Assembly: GCA_021404685.1 (NCBI GenBank)
Contig: QWHC01000001.1
Coordinates: forward strand, 1-64,000
Length of the DNA stretch: 64,000 nucleotides
Direction: 5' to 3'
Origin: Chloroflexi bacterium CFX4
Lineage (GTDB): Bacteria > Chloroflexota > Anaerolineae > Aggregatilineales > UBA2796
A program made the position numbers and the translations under genes. Positions 17,601 to 27,607 of the stretch are shown here, piece after piece; within the stretch, counting starts at the first letter, position 1; every line of letters starts with the position of its first letter. The notes beneath the pieces were generated by a model. The model was not told the origin of the DNA and searched no databases. It was given only the letters and a program-made list of their open reading frames with translations.

Positions 17601-17653
17601 CGCTGTTTGCGCTTGCGGACGGTGTGCGATGTGCTGAATGTGCCTGATTTCAT
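14621..17653 (-). CDS. Class A penicillin-binding protein (PBP1-type)
   Basis: Bifunctional peptidoglycan synthase of 1010 aa. A basic N-terminal tail and one membrane helix (~30-60) precede the GT51 glycosyltransferase domain: EDRSFY with catalytic Glu124, GGSTITQQL (154-162), RKIKEIILAAEISR and KDQILEWYLN. The transpeptidase domain has SAFK with nucleophile Ser439, an SYN motif (SYNVPTV) and KTGT (648-651). Beyond it are ~250 residues ending in an Ig-like domain (NQPPSVQWLSPVPN onward), an extension seen in many Chloroflexi PBPs. It polymerises lipid II and cross-links peptides at the outer face of the membrane. Confidence 0.96.
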   Translation of the reverse strand: MKSGTFSTSHTVRKRKQRRQQQRRAQTHGLFGVAAILMGSVVVVAALVTIIGVVAFVGVYTFYARDLPPPSEIVKVRDQFETTLIYDRSGQTVLYQVLDPSGDRQYLAFKDISPDLINATIAIEDRSFYENPGFDVRGILRAVWLALQEDAVQGGSTITQQLVKNTLIPPEERTQITQARKIKEIILAAEISRLYSKDQILEWYLNTNFYGNLAYGVGTAARVYFGKSARELTLGEAAMLAAIPQNPQLNPLDAPTAARQRQIVVLESMVIGGFITAEQAEQAAAQPIITQPLAERFGIVAPHFSIFARSQAESLLNAQGLDGARLVLGGGLRIYTTLDLDLHFQAECAMRAHVGRLSGGDPSLVPNTGEGKMCLAAQYLPTPPNLRLNTPRNVTNAASVIIRPQTGEILAMVGSLDYYNGGIQGSFNVAAQGLRQPGSAFKPFVYMAAFASPETRYTPATMLLDVPTTFNQDGLTYTPRNEDGQFRGVVTVREALANSYNVPTVRALSETTIGQVIRTARQLGLNTLTRPLDEYGLALALGSGEVTLLDLTYAYTPFATLGTMAGTPIANPRMGFRALDPVAILRIEDRSGRVLWQFDERGSTFGRQSVLQDSLAYLITDILADNEARLPAFGAGNALQLSRPAAVKTGTTNDVRDAWTIGYTPDLVVGVWVGNNNNTPLGDDLGGATAAAPIWHAVMEYAHRRDGLPPRRWEAPNGIVEATVCQRSGLLPTADCPKMKEIFYAEGTFSTVPTQLDTYWRRYRINARNGLRATADTPPELIAERVYFEYPPEAQLWARQTGQPLPPTEYDSARTARLSTLDGNLTAPQSLARLRGVIEVRARLPQGKIIGYQLEYGEGISPERWFAIPVEDMALRGEDVRLARWDTSALDGLYTLRLGMVLDDQRFQVHTVQVAIDNQPPSVQWLSPVPNDAISASVGVVQLALSATDNVEVSYVEFFWNGTPIARVERAPYVTEWRITKLGAQLFHAVVHDVAGNTRRSETVEVLIIE

Positions 17654-17674
17654 ACCTGCTGCCTTTACCTAAAC

Positions 17675-18718
17675 CTATGCCACGACGCGCAAGGCTGCTA
17701 AGACTTCGCGCATGGCTTGGAGTGTGTACAGCACGCGCTGCGGCGTGATGTAGTAATGGGTGACCAGCCGAAAGGGCGATTTGCCGCGCAAGATCACGTT
17801 GCGCGCCTTTAGCTCTGCCACAAACGCGGCGGAGTCGACAGCCTTGGGCAGATGGAAAAAGACCATATTCGTGCGGATGTGCGCTGGCTCAACCTGCACG
17901 CCTTCGATGTCTGCCAAGCCTTCGGCAAGCATTTGTGCAGTGTGATGATCGTCTGCCAAGCGTGCGCGCATATCCTGAAGGGCGACCAAACCGGCTGCCG
18001 CTACGACGCCTGCCTGCCGCATTCCACCGCCTAGCACTTTTCGCACACGCAGCGCCTGTGCGATAAACTCTCTGCTGCCGACCAACAAGGCACCCAACGG
18101 CGCACACAAGCCCTTGCTCAGGCACAACTGGATTGAATCGGCAGCGGCAACCAACTGTCGCGGCTCAACCTTGAGCGCGGCAGCTGCGTTGAACAGCCGT
18201 GCGCCGTCTATATGGAGTTTCAGCCCGTGCTGGCGTGCCAAGGCACCAACGGCATTCGTGTAGTCAGGCGTGATGGGCGTGCCGCCGCAGCCATGCACAG
18301 TGTTCTCAAGGCAAATTAGGCGCGTGCGTGTGAAGTGTGGATCATCAGGGCGTATGGCAGCGATGATCGCCTCTAGGCTGAGCGTGCCATCAAAATTGAC
18401 GGGCAGTGGGTGGTAGCTAATGCCGCCAAGCGCTGAGGCGCCACCTTGTTCATATTGATAAATGTGAGATTTTTGAGAGAGGATAACTTCCTCGCCACGC
18501 GCACAATGGGTTAAGAGTGCGGTGAGGTTGCTCATGGTGGCGGTTGGCAGGTAAAGCGCGGCTTCTTTACCGAGCAGGTCAGCCGCATAGTCTTGGATAG
18601 CGTGTAGGGTTGGGTCTTCGCCGTAAACATCATCACCAACAAGGGCATTTGCCATCGCAGCGCGCATTGCAGGCGTTGGGTGAGTCACCGTGTCGGAGCG
18701 TAGGTCAATCGTATCCAT
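17675..18718 (-). CDS. ltaE: Low-specificity L-threonine aldolase
   Basis: PLP enzyme of 347 aa, fold type I. It begins IDLRSDTVTHPTPAMRAAM, the signature N-terminus of threonine aldolases, followed by GDDVYGEDPT, HIDGARLFNA (PLP-pyridine Asp) and LCLSKGLCAPLG, where the Lys forms the Schiff base. It cleaves L-threonine or L-allo-threonine to glycine and acetaldehyde. The ATG at 18716-18718 is preceded at about 29 bases by a transcription start predicted from a consensus -10. It lies just upstream of the PBP gene on the same strand (21 bases), so both may share a transcript. Confidence 0.95.
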   Translation of the reverse strand: MDTIDLRSDTVTHPTPAMRAAMANALVGDDVYGEDPTLHAIQDYAADLLGKEAALYLPTATMSNLTALLTHCARGEEVILSQKSHIYQYEQGGASALGGISYHPLPVNFDGTLSLEAIIAAIRPDDPHFTRTRLICLENTVHGCGGTPITPDYTNAVGALARQHGLKLHIDGARLFNAAAALKVEPRQLVAAADSIQLCLSKGLCAPLGALLVGSREFIAQALRVRKVLGGGMRQAGVVAAAGLVALQDMRARLADDHHTAQMLAEGLADIEGVQVEPAHIRTNMVFFHLPKAVDSAAFVAELKARNVILRGKSPFRLVTHYYITPQRVLYTLQAMREVLAALRVVA

Positions 18719-18753
18719 GCCAAAAATCGCCTCTCTATCTGTGGTAGCAGGCT

Positions 18754-18759
18754 ATTATA
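18754..18759 (-). promoter_or_regulatory. Consensus extended -10 upstream of ltaE
   Basis: The minus strand reads TGTTATAAT: a perfect TATAAT with the TGn extension. The predicted start site near 18747 gives a leader of about 29 bases. The -35 region has no good match. Confidence 0.55.
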
Positions 18760-18859
18760 ACATCAGCGCGCTGCCTTGCCCTTGACAGTTTGGCGATTCG
18801 TGGTCATGCTTTTAGTGGGCATTTGTCATGATCTGTCAATGGATTTTTAACAAAATCAG

Positions 18860-19885
18860 ATGTGCAGCGCATATGCCAGAACAGCGGAGAACATAGAAGC
18901 TATGCCATTTGTGACGGAACTCACCATTCCTTTTCAGCCCGCCACTCATCCTGCTGAGCTGGAGGTGCGCCGCGAAACACGCCAAGCGGAGCAAACAGCG
19001 GCGTTGAATGGTGCGGCCGCCCTAGACCTTCACTGTGAGCTATCCGGGCTGCATTGGGCGCTGGGCGAAGGCGCGCTTGCTCTTGAGACGTTGCAGCGTG
19101 CGCTCAAGCTGGCAAGCGAGAGCAACGCCCTTGATCGGATTGGTTATCTGATGAGCCTGCAAGGCGCTGCGCTGTGTTATGTTGGACAATATCAAGCTGC
19201 TCACGAGATATTCACCCAAGCGGAACTGCTCTTTAAGCGCAGCAGTGATGGGCTTGGCGTGGCATGGCAGCAGCACCTTATGGCGCGTGAATATCACCTT
19301 GATCAGGGCAATTACAGCCTTGCCCAGCGCTACCTTGTGACTGCCATGCCTGTTTTCCGCAGCGGCGGTATTTGGCACGCCTACGCCGAGAATTTGCTGA
19401 CGCAAGCGCACGCAGCGCTTAGCTTGGGCGAACTGCGCCGCGCCGCTGATCTGATGAAGCAGGCGGATGGGCTAATCACAGAGCGCGAATTGGTCTGGTA
19501 TGCTTCTGAATATTACTGGTTGCGGGCGCGTATTGCGCTTGCCGAAGGCACGCCCAAGGCGGCGACGAAGCATTGCTACAGCGGCTTGAACGCCATCAGC
19601 AACGGCGGTGATTTGCGCGTGCTATCGCCACTTTACTTCACATTAGGTGTTGCCCTTGAAACAGATCGTTCCCAGCAAGCTGCCGCGCAAGATGCCTTTG
19701 ATCGCGCCTTGCAGACAGCGCGTATCCGTGCGCGCCGCTTGCATGTGGCGCAGGCGTTCCATGCTGCTGGCTTGCACCTGAAACGCTATTCGCAGCGCAT
19801 GACGGTGCGTGCGCGTGGTTCGGGCTATCTTTTTGAGGCAGATCGCCTGTATAAGGCGCTGGGCTTGCCGATGCCTGAGGTCTAG
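18860..19885 (+). CDS. TPR-repeat protein
   Basis: Protein of 341 aa (or 327 aa from the ATG at 18902). It consists of consecutive helical hairpins with TPR spacing (for example ALETLQRALKLASESNALDRIGYLMSLQGAALCYVGQYQAAHEIFTQAE split across repeats). It resembles the TPR region of MalT-like or transcriptional-activator proteins, but no DNA-binding or ATPase part is present. It has no signal peptide, so it is cytoplasmic. TTGACA lies at 18782-18787 with a poor -10 17 bases later. Function unknown; a protein-interaction scaffold is inferred. Confidence 0.75.
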   Translation: MCSAYARTAENIEAMPFVTELTIPFQPATHPAELEVRRETRQAEQTAALNGAAALDLHCELSGLHWALGEGALALETLQRALKLASESNALDRIGYLMSLQGAALCYVGQYQAAHEIFTQAELLFKRSSDGLGVAWQQHLMAREYHLDQGNYSLAQRYLVTAMPVFRSGGIWHAYAENLLTQAHAALSLGELRRAADLMKQADGLITERELVWYASEYYWLRARIALAEGTPKAATKHCYSGLNAISNGGDLRVLSPLYFTLGVALETDRSQQAAAQDAFDRALQTARIRARRLHVAQAFHAAGLHLKRYSQRMTVRARGSGYLFEADRLYKALGLPMPEV

Positions 19886-19954
19886 ATGCGGCTTGCCGCC
19901 TAACCAAAGTCGTGCTACTATGCCATATATCGCATAGATAAGTACAACAGGTGT

Positions 19955-20893
19955 ATGCAAAAACAAGAAGAGCCAGGCCTTGTCGTAAAGACACAAAGCG
20001 GATTCTACTGGGTACAAACCACTTCTGATCTGATTACCTGCCAACTGCGCGGCACGTTGAAGCAGGCCAGCAAAAGAACCGAACTCTGTGTGATCGGTGA
20101 TAAGGTGATCATCGAACGTCTAACCGATGGCAGCGGCGTCATCAAGCAGGTTTTGCCGCGCCAACGGGCACTTTCGCGCATCGAGCCGAGCGAGTATGCC
20201 GGCACCGCCACCGAACGTGAACAAGTGCTGATCGCCAACTGCGATCAGGCTGTTTTTGTCAGTTCTGCTGCTAACCCTGCCCCGAACACACGCTTTTTAG
20301 ACCGTTGCCTAATCGCAGCCGAAAAAGCAGCTATTCCCGCCGTCGTCGTGCTGAATAAGATTGATTTGGAAGGCGCAGAGGCGGCAAAAGCGCTCTTTGC
20401 CACTTATGAGCGCATCGGCTATCCCGTCCTTTACACCAGTGCAGCGGCAAACATCGGACTAGCGCTGCTGCATCAAACGCTCATGGGCAAAATCTCTATT
20501 TTCACAGGGCGTTCCGGCGTGGGCAAGAGCAGCCTGCTGAACGCCATTCAGCCGAACTTAGGGCGTGCGGTGGGTGAGGTAAGCGCTAAGCTGACCAAGG
20601 GCAAGCACACCACCAACTACGCCGAGATGATTCCTTTAGCGGACGGCGGCTACGTGGCGGATACGCCCGGCATTCGCGGCTTGGGCTTGTGGGACATTGA
20701 ACCAAATGAGCTAGACGCCTACTTCCCTGAATTTGTGCCGCTTATTCCAGCCTGCCCATTCAGCGATTGCACGCATATCAACGAGGCAGAGTGCGCCATA
20801 CGCGCCGCTGTAGCACGTGGCGAGATCGCCGCGGACCGCTATGATAGCTACCTGCGCTTGCGCGAAGAATTAGAGAATCAGTACGTCTATTAG
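19955..20893 (+). CDS. rsgA: Ribosome small subunit-dependent GTPase RsgA
   Basis: Circularly permuted GTPase of 312 aa. An OB-fold occupies residues 1-75. The G motifs appear in permuted order: NKID (134-137), GRSGVGKSS (185-193), DTPG (236-239). The C-terminal zinc site is C267-x4-C272-x-H274-x5-C280. It assists late 30S assembly by checking decoding-centre maturation. ATG at 19955. It is convergent with glgB across a shared hairpin. Confidence 0.97.
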   Translation: MQKQEEPGLVVKTQSGFYWVQTTSDLITCQLRGTLKQASKRTELCVIGDKVIIERLTDGSGVIKQVLPRQRALSRIEPSEYAGTATEREQVLIANCDQAVFVSSAANPAPNTRFLDRCLIAAEKAAIPAVVVLNKIDLEGAEAAKALFATYERIGYPVLYTSAAANIGLALLHQTLMGKISIFTGRSGVGKSSLLNAIQPNLGRAVGEVSAKLTKGKHTTNYAEMIPLADGGYVADTPGIRGLGLWDIEPNELDAYFPEFVPLIPACPFSDCTHINEAECAIRAAVARGEIAADRYDSYLRLREELENQYVY

Positions 20894-20900
20894 CCATAAA

Positions 20901-20924
20901 AAGGGCGGCACACAGACCGCCCTT
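20901..20924 (-). terminator. Terminator between rsgA and glgB
   Basis: Stem AAGGGCGG / CCGCCCTT with an 8-base loop. On the minus strand it is followed by TTTTTATGG, giving an intrinsic terminator 4 bases after the glgB stop. On the plus strand it lies 8 bases past rsgA but the T-tract is short, so it may work in both directions with unequal strength. Confidence 0.8.
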
Positions 20925-20927
20925 AGG

Positions 20928-23117
<2,190 letters not shown>

Positions 23118-23205
23118 TGTAAAACCTATTCAAGTAGGGTTAAAACTTAGGGCTATTCTAACCACAAACCGATAGATTCAACAAACGTAGCGCGTGCAGG
23201 GCGGA

Positions 23206-24270
23206 TCAGACCAAAGCAAGCATTGGCAACACATCCAGCGCCAGCGAGTCGCGTTGCCCCGCGGCGTAGCGGAAACAGCCCGCAGCAGCGATCATAGCTG
23301 CATTATCCGTGCAGAGTGCCAGTGGTGGCGCATAAACAGGCAGATCGGTGCGCGCCACAAGCTGCTGGCGCAGGTAGGTATTGGCGCTGACGCCGCCCGC
23401 TAACCAAATGGCTGCCGCACCATGATCGCGTGCGGCACGCAGAGTCGGCGCGACCAACATCTCAGCCGCCGCCGCCTGAAAGCTGGCAGCCGCATCCGCA
23501 ATGTTCACGCCTTCGCGCAGATTGCCCGCCCGCAGCGATTCCTCACCGCGCACGCGCTTGCCATAGGCAGGCTGTGGCTGCACAGCGCGCATCACCGCGG
23601 TTTTAATGCCGCTAAAGCTGAAGGCATACGGACGTTCTGCACCCAGATCAGAGAGCGTAAATGGATAGGCATTCGGATCGCCTTCCCGTGCCGTGCGTTC
23701 AATAGCAGGTCCACCGGGATAACCTAAACCCAGCAAGCGCGCCACCTTGTCAAACGCTTCACCGGCGGCATCGTCTAATGTGCTGCCGAGCAGTGTATAC
23801 TCGCCGTGACCGCGCACCAGGATCAGTTCAGTGTGTCCGCCGCTGACCAACAGACACACCGACGGAAAGCGCAGCGAGTCGGCGTGTTCGCTCAGCCACA
23901 GGCTGTACAGATGCCCTTCTAAATGGTTGATGCCGATCAGCGGCTTATCCCACATCAGTGCTAAGCCTTTGGCAAAGTTCACACCAACCAGCAGCGAGCC
24001 TGCCAAGCCGGGACCATGCGTGACGGCAACCGCACTCAGATCGGCAGGCTGCACGTCGGCTGCCGTCAGTGCCTCACGTGCTACGGCGTGAATGGTCTCG
24101 ATGTGCATTCGGGCTGCCACCTCAGGAAAGACACCGCCATACTTGCGGTGCATCTCTACCTGAGAGGCAACCACGTTGGCGCGCAGGCGCAGCTTACCAT
24201 CCGCCGCCGCCTCTACGACTGCCGCCGCCGTCTCATCACAGGATGTTTCAATGCCGAAGATGAGCGTCAT
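23206..24270 (-). CDS. tsaD: tRNA N6-adenosine threonylcarbamoyltransferase TsaD
   Basis: ASKHA-fold enzyme of 354 aa starting MTLIFGIETSCDETAAAVV, the signature of Kae1/TsaD. The metal-binding pair is H116 and H120 in NHLEGH. The later FSFSGIKTAVMR and LAGGVSANTYLR motifs complete the active site. It transfers the threonylcarbamoyl group to A37 of ANN-decoding tRNAs, together with TsaB/TsaE encoded elsewhere. Residues ~230-265 carry a short insert rich in charged residues (KRVRGEESLRAGNLREG). Downstream of the cyclophilin gene on the same strand, 24 bases apart. Confidence 0.97.
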   Translation of the reverse strand: MTLIFGIETSCDETAAAVVEAAADGKLRLRANVVASQVEMHRKYGGVFPEVAARMHIETIHAVAREALTAADVQPADLSAVAVTHGPGLAGSLLVGVNFAKGLALMWDKPLIGINHLEGHLYSLWLSEHADSLRFPSVCLLVSGGHTELILVRGHGEYTLLGSTLDDAAGEAFDKVARLLGLGYPGGPAIERTAREGDPNAYPFTLSDLGAERPYAFSFSGIKTAVMRAVQPQPAYGKRVRGEESLRAGNLREGVNIADAAASFQAAAAEMLVAPTLRAARDHGAAAIWLAGGVSANTYLRQQLVARTDLPVYAPPLALCTDNAAMIAAAGCFRYAAGQRDSLALDVLPMLALV

Positions 24271-24294
24271 ACGCTGCGCGCCTTTCCCGAATCT

Positions 24295-25008
24295 TTAGCG
24301 CTCTACAATCCGAACGGAGATCAAGCGGTCACCAGTGGGCGCACTAGGGCTTGGATCGCGTGGCGTAATGCGTTCTGCCACATCCATGCCTTCCACCACT
24401 TGCCCAAAGATGGTGTAGCCGGCACTCTGGGCGCTTGGGTTCAAGTTTGGCTGCGGTGCGTAGGTGATAAAAAACTGGCTGCCGGCTGAGTTCGGATCAT
24501 TGGTGCGCGCCATGCCCAGCACGCCAACGCGATCATAGCTGACCAATGGGCTGACTTCAAGCGGCAGGCGGTAGTCAGGTCCGCCATCGCCGCGCCCTGT
24601 CGGATCGCCGCCTTGCGCCACAAAGCCCGGGATCACGCGGTGGAAGGTGGTGTTATCGTAGTAGCCAATGCGCGCTAGGTAGACAAACGAATTAACGTGC
24701 TGCGGCGCAACCTGTGGGTAGAGCTGAATGACAATGCGCCCTTTCTCAGTGGTCAGGATGGCGCAGTACGTCTTGCTGGTATCAATCTTCTGATCTTCGG
24801 GCGCCGTCAACGTGGTTGGACGGTTGGCAGGCGGCGTAAAGTCAGGATCTGCCACGCCAAGGCACGCCCCTTGACCAACAGCCACGGGACGAAAATCTGC
24901 GCTGGAAGGCGCCGTCGGGATGACGGGTGTGTTGGTTGGCACGGTTTGAACATTGCTGCACGCGCCAATGAGCAGGGCAAGTGCAGCCAAAAGCGTTAGT
25001 TGCTTCAT
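24295..25008 (-). CDS. Cyclophilin-type peptidyl-prolyl isomerase lipoprotein
   Basis: Protein of 237 aa. The signal peptide ends in LIGAC, a good lipobox, so the mature protein is a lipid-anchored exported isomerase. The cyclophilin core has FHRVIPGFVAQGGDPTGRG (catalytic Arg in FHR), GVLGMARTNDPNSAGSQFFI and a GYTIFGQVVEGMDV end. It would speed proline isomerisation of exported proteins. ATG at 25006-25008 with AGGAG about 11 bases upstream. Confidence 0.93.
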   Translation of the reverse strand: MKQLTLLAALALLIGACSNVQTVPTNTPVIPTAPSSADFRPVAVGQGACLGVADPDFTPPANRPTTLTAPEDQKIDTSKTYCAILTTEKGRIVIQLYPQVAPQHVNSFVYLARIGYYDNTTFHRVIPGFVAQGGDPTGRGDGGPDYRLPLEVSPLVSYDRVGVLGMARTNDPNSAGSQFFITYAPQPNLNPSAQSAGYTIFGQVVEGMDVAERITPRDPSPSAPTGDRLISVRIVER

Positions 25009-25059
25009 GAACTGTATGATCTCCTAAACGTGAATCTGGGTATGCTAAGCGGCACGGCG

Positions 25060-27084
25060 CTAGGCGAACAAGGTTTCCCACTCGCTCATGTGCGCTTCAA
25101 GGGCAGTTTGGGTGGCAGTATATGCCTCGCCAAGCGCACGCACACGGTCAACCTCGCCGTTGGCGCTGGCAGTTGCCAAATCTGCTTCAATCTGGGCAAG
25201 GTCTGCCTCCAACTGATGGATGCTCGCCTCAACTTGTGCGACGCGCCGTTCACGCTCACGCGGCGAGAGTCCGCCGCTTTTGTTGCCGTTGGGCTTGCCG
25301 TTGTTGGGTTGCTGCGCCTTGCGTTCTTGGCGTGCCGCGGCGCTTGCAGCAGCCAGTGCCAGCTTTGCCGCCTCACGCTCAGCAAGGTAGGCGCTGTAAT
25401 CACCCACGAAAACGTCCAGCTTACCGGCGCTTGCCGCCCAAATCTGTGTGGCAAGCGCATTGATCAGATAGCGATCATGGCTGACTAGCAGAATCGTCCC
25501 CTCAAATTGTGCCAGCATGTCTTGCAGCACTTCTTGGGCAGGAATATCAAGGTGATTGGTCGGCTCATCCAGCAGCAGCAGGTTTGCGCCGCCAAGCGCC
25601 AGTTTTGCCAACGCCACACGCCCGCGCTCACCGCCGCTGAGCGTCCCAACGGTGCGGAAGACATCATCGCCCGTGAACAGGAAATTTGCCAGATAGTCCC
25701 GCGCTTGGCTGATCGGCATATCGCGCACGCTGAAAATCTCATCCATCACGGTGCGCTCATCGTGCAGCGACTCGTGCGCCTGTGCAAAGTAACCGATCTT
25801 GACCTGCGCGCCGAGTTTGCTCTCGCCTGCCAGCGGATTGAGCGTGCCGAGCAGCGTCTTGAGGAAGGTAGATTTGCCGACGCCGTTCGGTCCGATGATG
25901 GCTGCCACCTCACCGCGAAAGAGCGTCAGATCAGGCACGCGCAGCAGTGGCTCGTCAGCCGTATAGCCAACCACCAAATCCTGCGTCATCAGCACCTTAT
26001 CGCCGCTGCGTCCGCCGCTTTTCAGGTTCAGGCGCATTCGCACCTCACGCGGGCGCACGCTGGACGGCTTGAGCGCCTTGATGGAGGCTTCCGCCTCTGC
26101 GACGGTATACAGGCGCACACCGCCGACGCCCGTTGCCGACCAACTCTTTGCGTTTTTATAGGCAACCAAGCCAAGCTGCTCAATGGCCGCCAATTCGCGG
26201 CTCAAAATCCGCAGCTTGCCGACGGCGCGTGCGTTGGTGCTATCGCGGATGATGTTGCGCTTGATGAAATCCAACTCGCTGAGCAGGCGTTCTTTCTCAG
26301 TCTCAAAGAGCCTTAGATGATATTCCCAGCGCTCTTGGCGTTGCTGCAAATAGGCGCTGTAGTTGCCGCTGTAAGTCTCTAGCCTGCCCCAGTTCATCTC
26401 CCAAATGGTGTTGACGACGCGATCCATGAAATAGCGATCATGGCTGACCACCAAGAGCGCACCTTGCCATGTATTCAGGTAGGTCTCCAGCCATTCCACC
26501 GCTTGAATATCAAGGTGATTGGTTGGTTCGTCTAGCACAAGCAAATCAGGCGATTGCAGCAGCAGCTTGGCAAGAAAAGCGCGTGTTTTCTGCCCACCGC
26601 TCAGGATGGTGAGCGATTTTTGGTAATCGTCGGCATCAAAGCCCAAGCCCTGCAAAACCTGCTTGATGCGCGTCTCATAGTCGTAGCCGCCGCCTGCCTC
26701 AAAGGCGTGCTGCGCCGCGCCGTAGCGCTCCAGCAGGTCGGCATCATTTGGCGTTTCACTGATCTGGTGCGCCATTTCGAGCAGGTTTGCCTCAAGGCGG
26801 CGCAGATCGTCAAAAGCGGTCAGCATTTCATCCCACAAAGGACGGTCGCTCACCAATTCAGGGCGCTGCGGCAGGAAGCCGATCCGCAAGCCGCGCATAT
26901 GGCTAACCGTGCCGCTGCTGGCCTCTTCCATGCCGATCAGAATGCGGATGAGCGTTGTTTTGCCGGCGCCGTTGGGACCGACCAAGGCGATCTTGGCGCC
27001 GTGTGGAATCTCCACACTGACGCCGCCGAAAATATCCTCTGCGCCGAATGCTTTGCCTAGCCCTGTGGTGGTTAAAATGGACAT
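25060..27084 (-). CDS. ABC-F family ATP-binding protein
   Basis: Protein of 674 aa with two ATP-binding cassettes and no membrane helices. Walker A motifs are GPNGAGKTT (about residue 35) and GPNGVGKST (about 400); signature motifs are LSGGQKTR and LSGGERGR; Walker B segments are LLVLDEPTNHLD and LLLLDEPTNHLD. The inter-domain linker and a C-terminal coiled-coil (last ~110 residues) match Uup/EttA-type ABC-F proteins, which act on the ribosome exit site. The subgroup cannot be fixed by eye. Start ATG 27082-27084. Confidence 0.94.
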   Translation of the reverse strand: MSILTTTGLGKAFGAEDIFGGVSVEIPHGAKIALVGPNGAGKTTLIRILIGMEEASSGTVSHMRGLRIGFLPQRPELVSDRPLWDEMLTAFDDLRRLEANLLEMAHQISETPNDADLLERYGAAQHAFEAGGGYDYETRIKQVLQGLGFDADDYQKSLTILSGGQKTRAFLAKLLLQSPDLLVLDEPTNHLDIQAVEWLETYLNTWQGALLVVSHDRYFMDRVVNTIWEMNWGRLETYSGNYSAYLQQRQERWEYHLRLFETEKERLLSELDFIKRNIIRDSTNARAVGKLRILSRELAAIEQLGLVAYKNAKSWSATGVGGVRLYTVAEAEASIKALKPSSVRPREVRMRLNLKSGGRSGDKVLMTQDLVVGYTADEPLLRVPDLTLFRGEVAAIIGPNGVGKSTFLKTLLGTLNPLAGESKLGAQVKIGYFAQAHESLHDERTVMDEIFSVRDMPISQARDYLANFLFTGDDVFRTVGTLSGGERGRVALAKLALGGANLLLLDEPTNHLDIPAQEVLQDMLAQFEGTILLVSHDRYLINALATQIWAASAGKLDVFVGDYSAYLAEREAAKLALAAASAAARQERKAQQPNNGKPNGNKSGGLSPRERERRVAQVEASIHQLEADLAQIEADLATASANGEVDRVRALGEAYTATQTALEAHMSEWETLFA

Positions 27085-27118
27085 AATGCCTATCTTAAAG
27101 GATGCGCCGCCTGCATGA

Positions 27119-27550
27119 TCAGCCTTGCATACCGCCGCGCAAAAGGTGGTTGACGATGCGCGTCAGATGGTTGAGCGTATCGGCACGGCGCTGAAGCACG
27201 ATCACACGCTCTGGCAGTTCTTCATGCTTAAGCATATCCACACGCACGGCATCTGCCAAGATGATCAAGGGTGTGGTTGCCATCCAGCTAAAGCGATCTG
27301 TATGCTGTAAGCGCAGCCATTCTAAGGCATCAATGCCGCTGTCTGTCTCATCATAAACGATGATGAGCGCGGGCTGGCGTTCATGGGCATAGTTGAGTGC
27401 CTCGGCATAGGTAGAAGTGTTCGCCACTTCATAGCCCTGCGAGATCAAGCGGTCATGATAAGGATCAAGCGTAAACGGCACATTGAACAGCTTCAAAATG
27501 CGCGTGCGGTTGGGATCGGGTTTTTCTTGCCTGAATGGTAGCGCGCTCAT
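27119..27550 (-). CDS. Receiver-like single-domain protein, partly degenerate
   Basis: Protein of 143 aa that reads as a CheY-like receiver. The phospho-acceptor Asp is kept (Asp67 in LIIVYDETDSGIDALEWL, aligning with the usual V-L-D-x-M-M-P-x-M-D-G-x-E motif). The N-terminal acidic pair is absent (LFNVPF instead), and the conserved Lys after strand five is replaced (IVLQRR). Phosphorylation by a histidine kinase is therefore doubtful. No kinase gene is near. It lies 34 bases upstream of the ABC-F gene on the same strand. Confidence 0.62.
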   Translation of the reverse strand: MSALPFRQEKPDPNRTRILKLFNVPFTLDPYHDRLISQGYEVANTSTYAEALNYAHERQPALIIVYDETDSGIDALEWLRLQHTDRFSWMATTPLIILADAVRVDMLKHEELPERVIVLQRRADTLNHLTRIVNHLLRGGMQG

Positions 27551-27607
27551 GGGTCAGGGTAGCCTTCTTAAAAACTTTCTGGCAGGTCATGGGTGGCGCA
27601 AGGTGCA

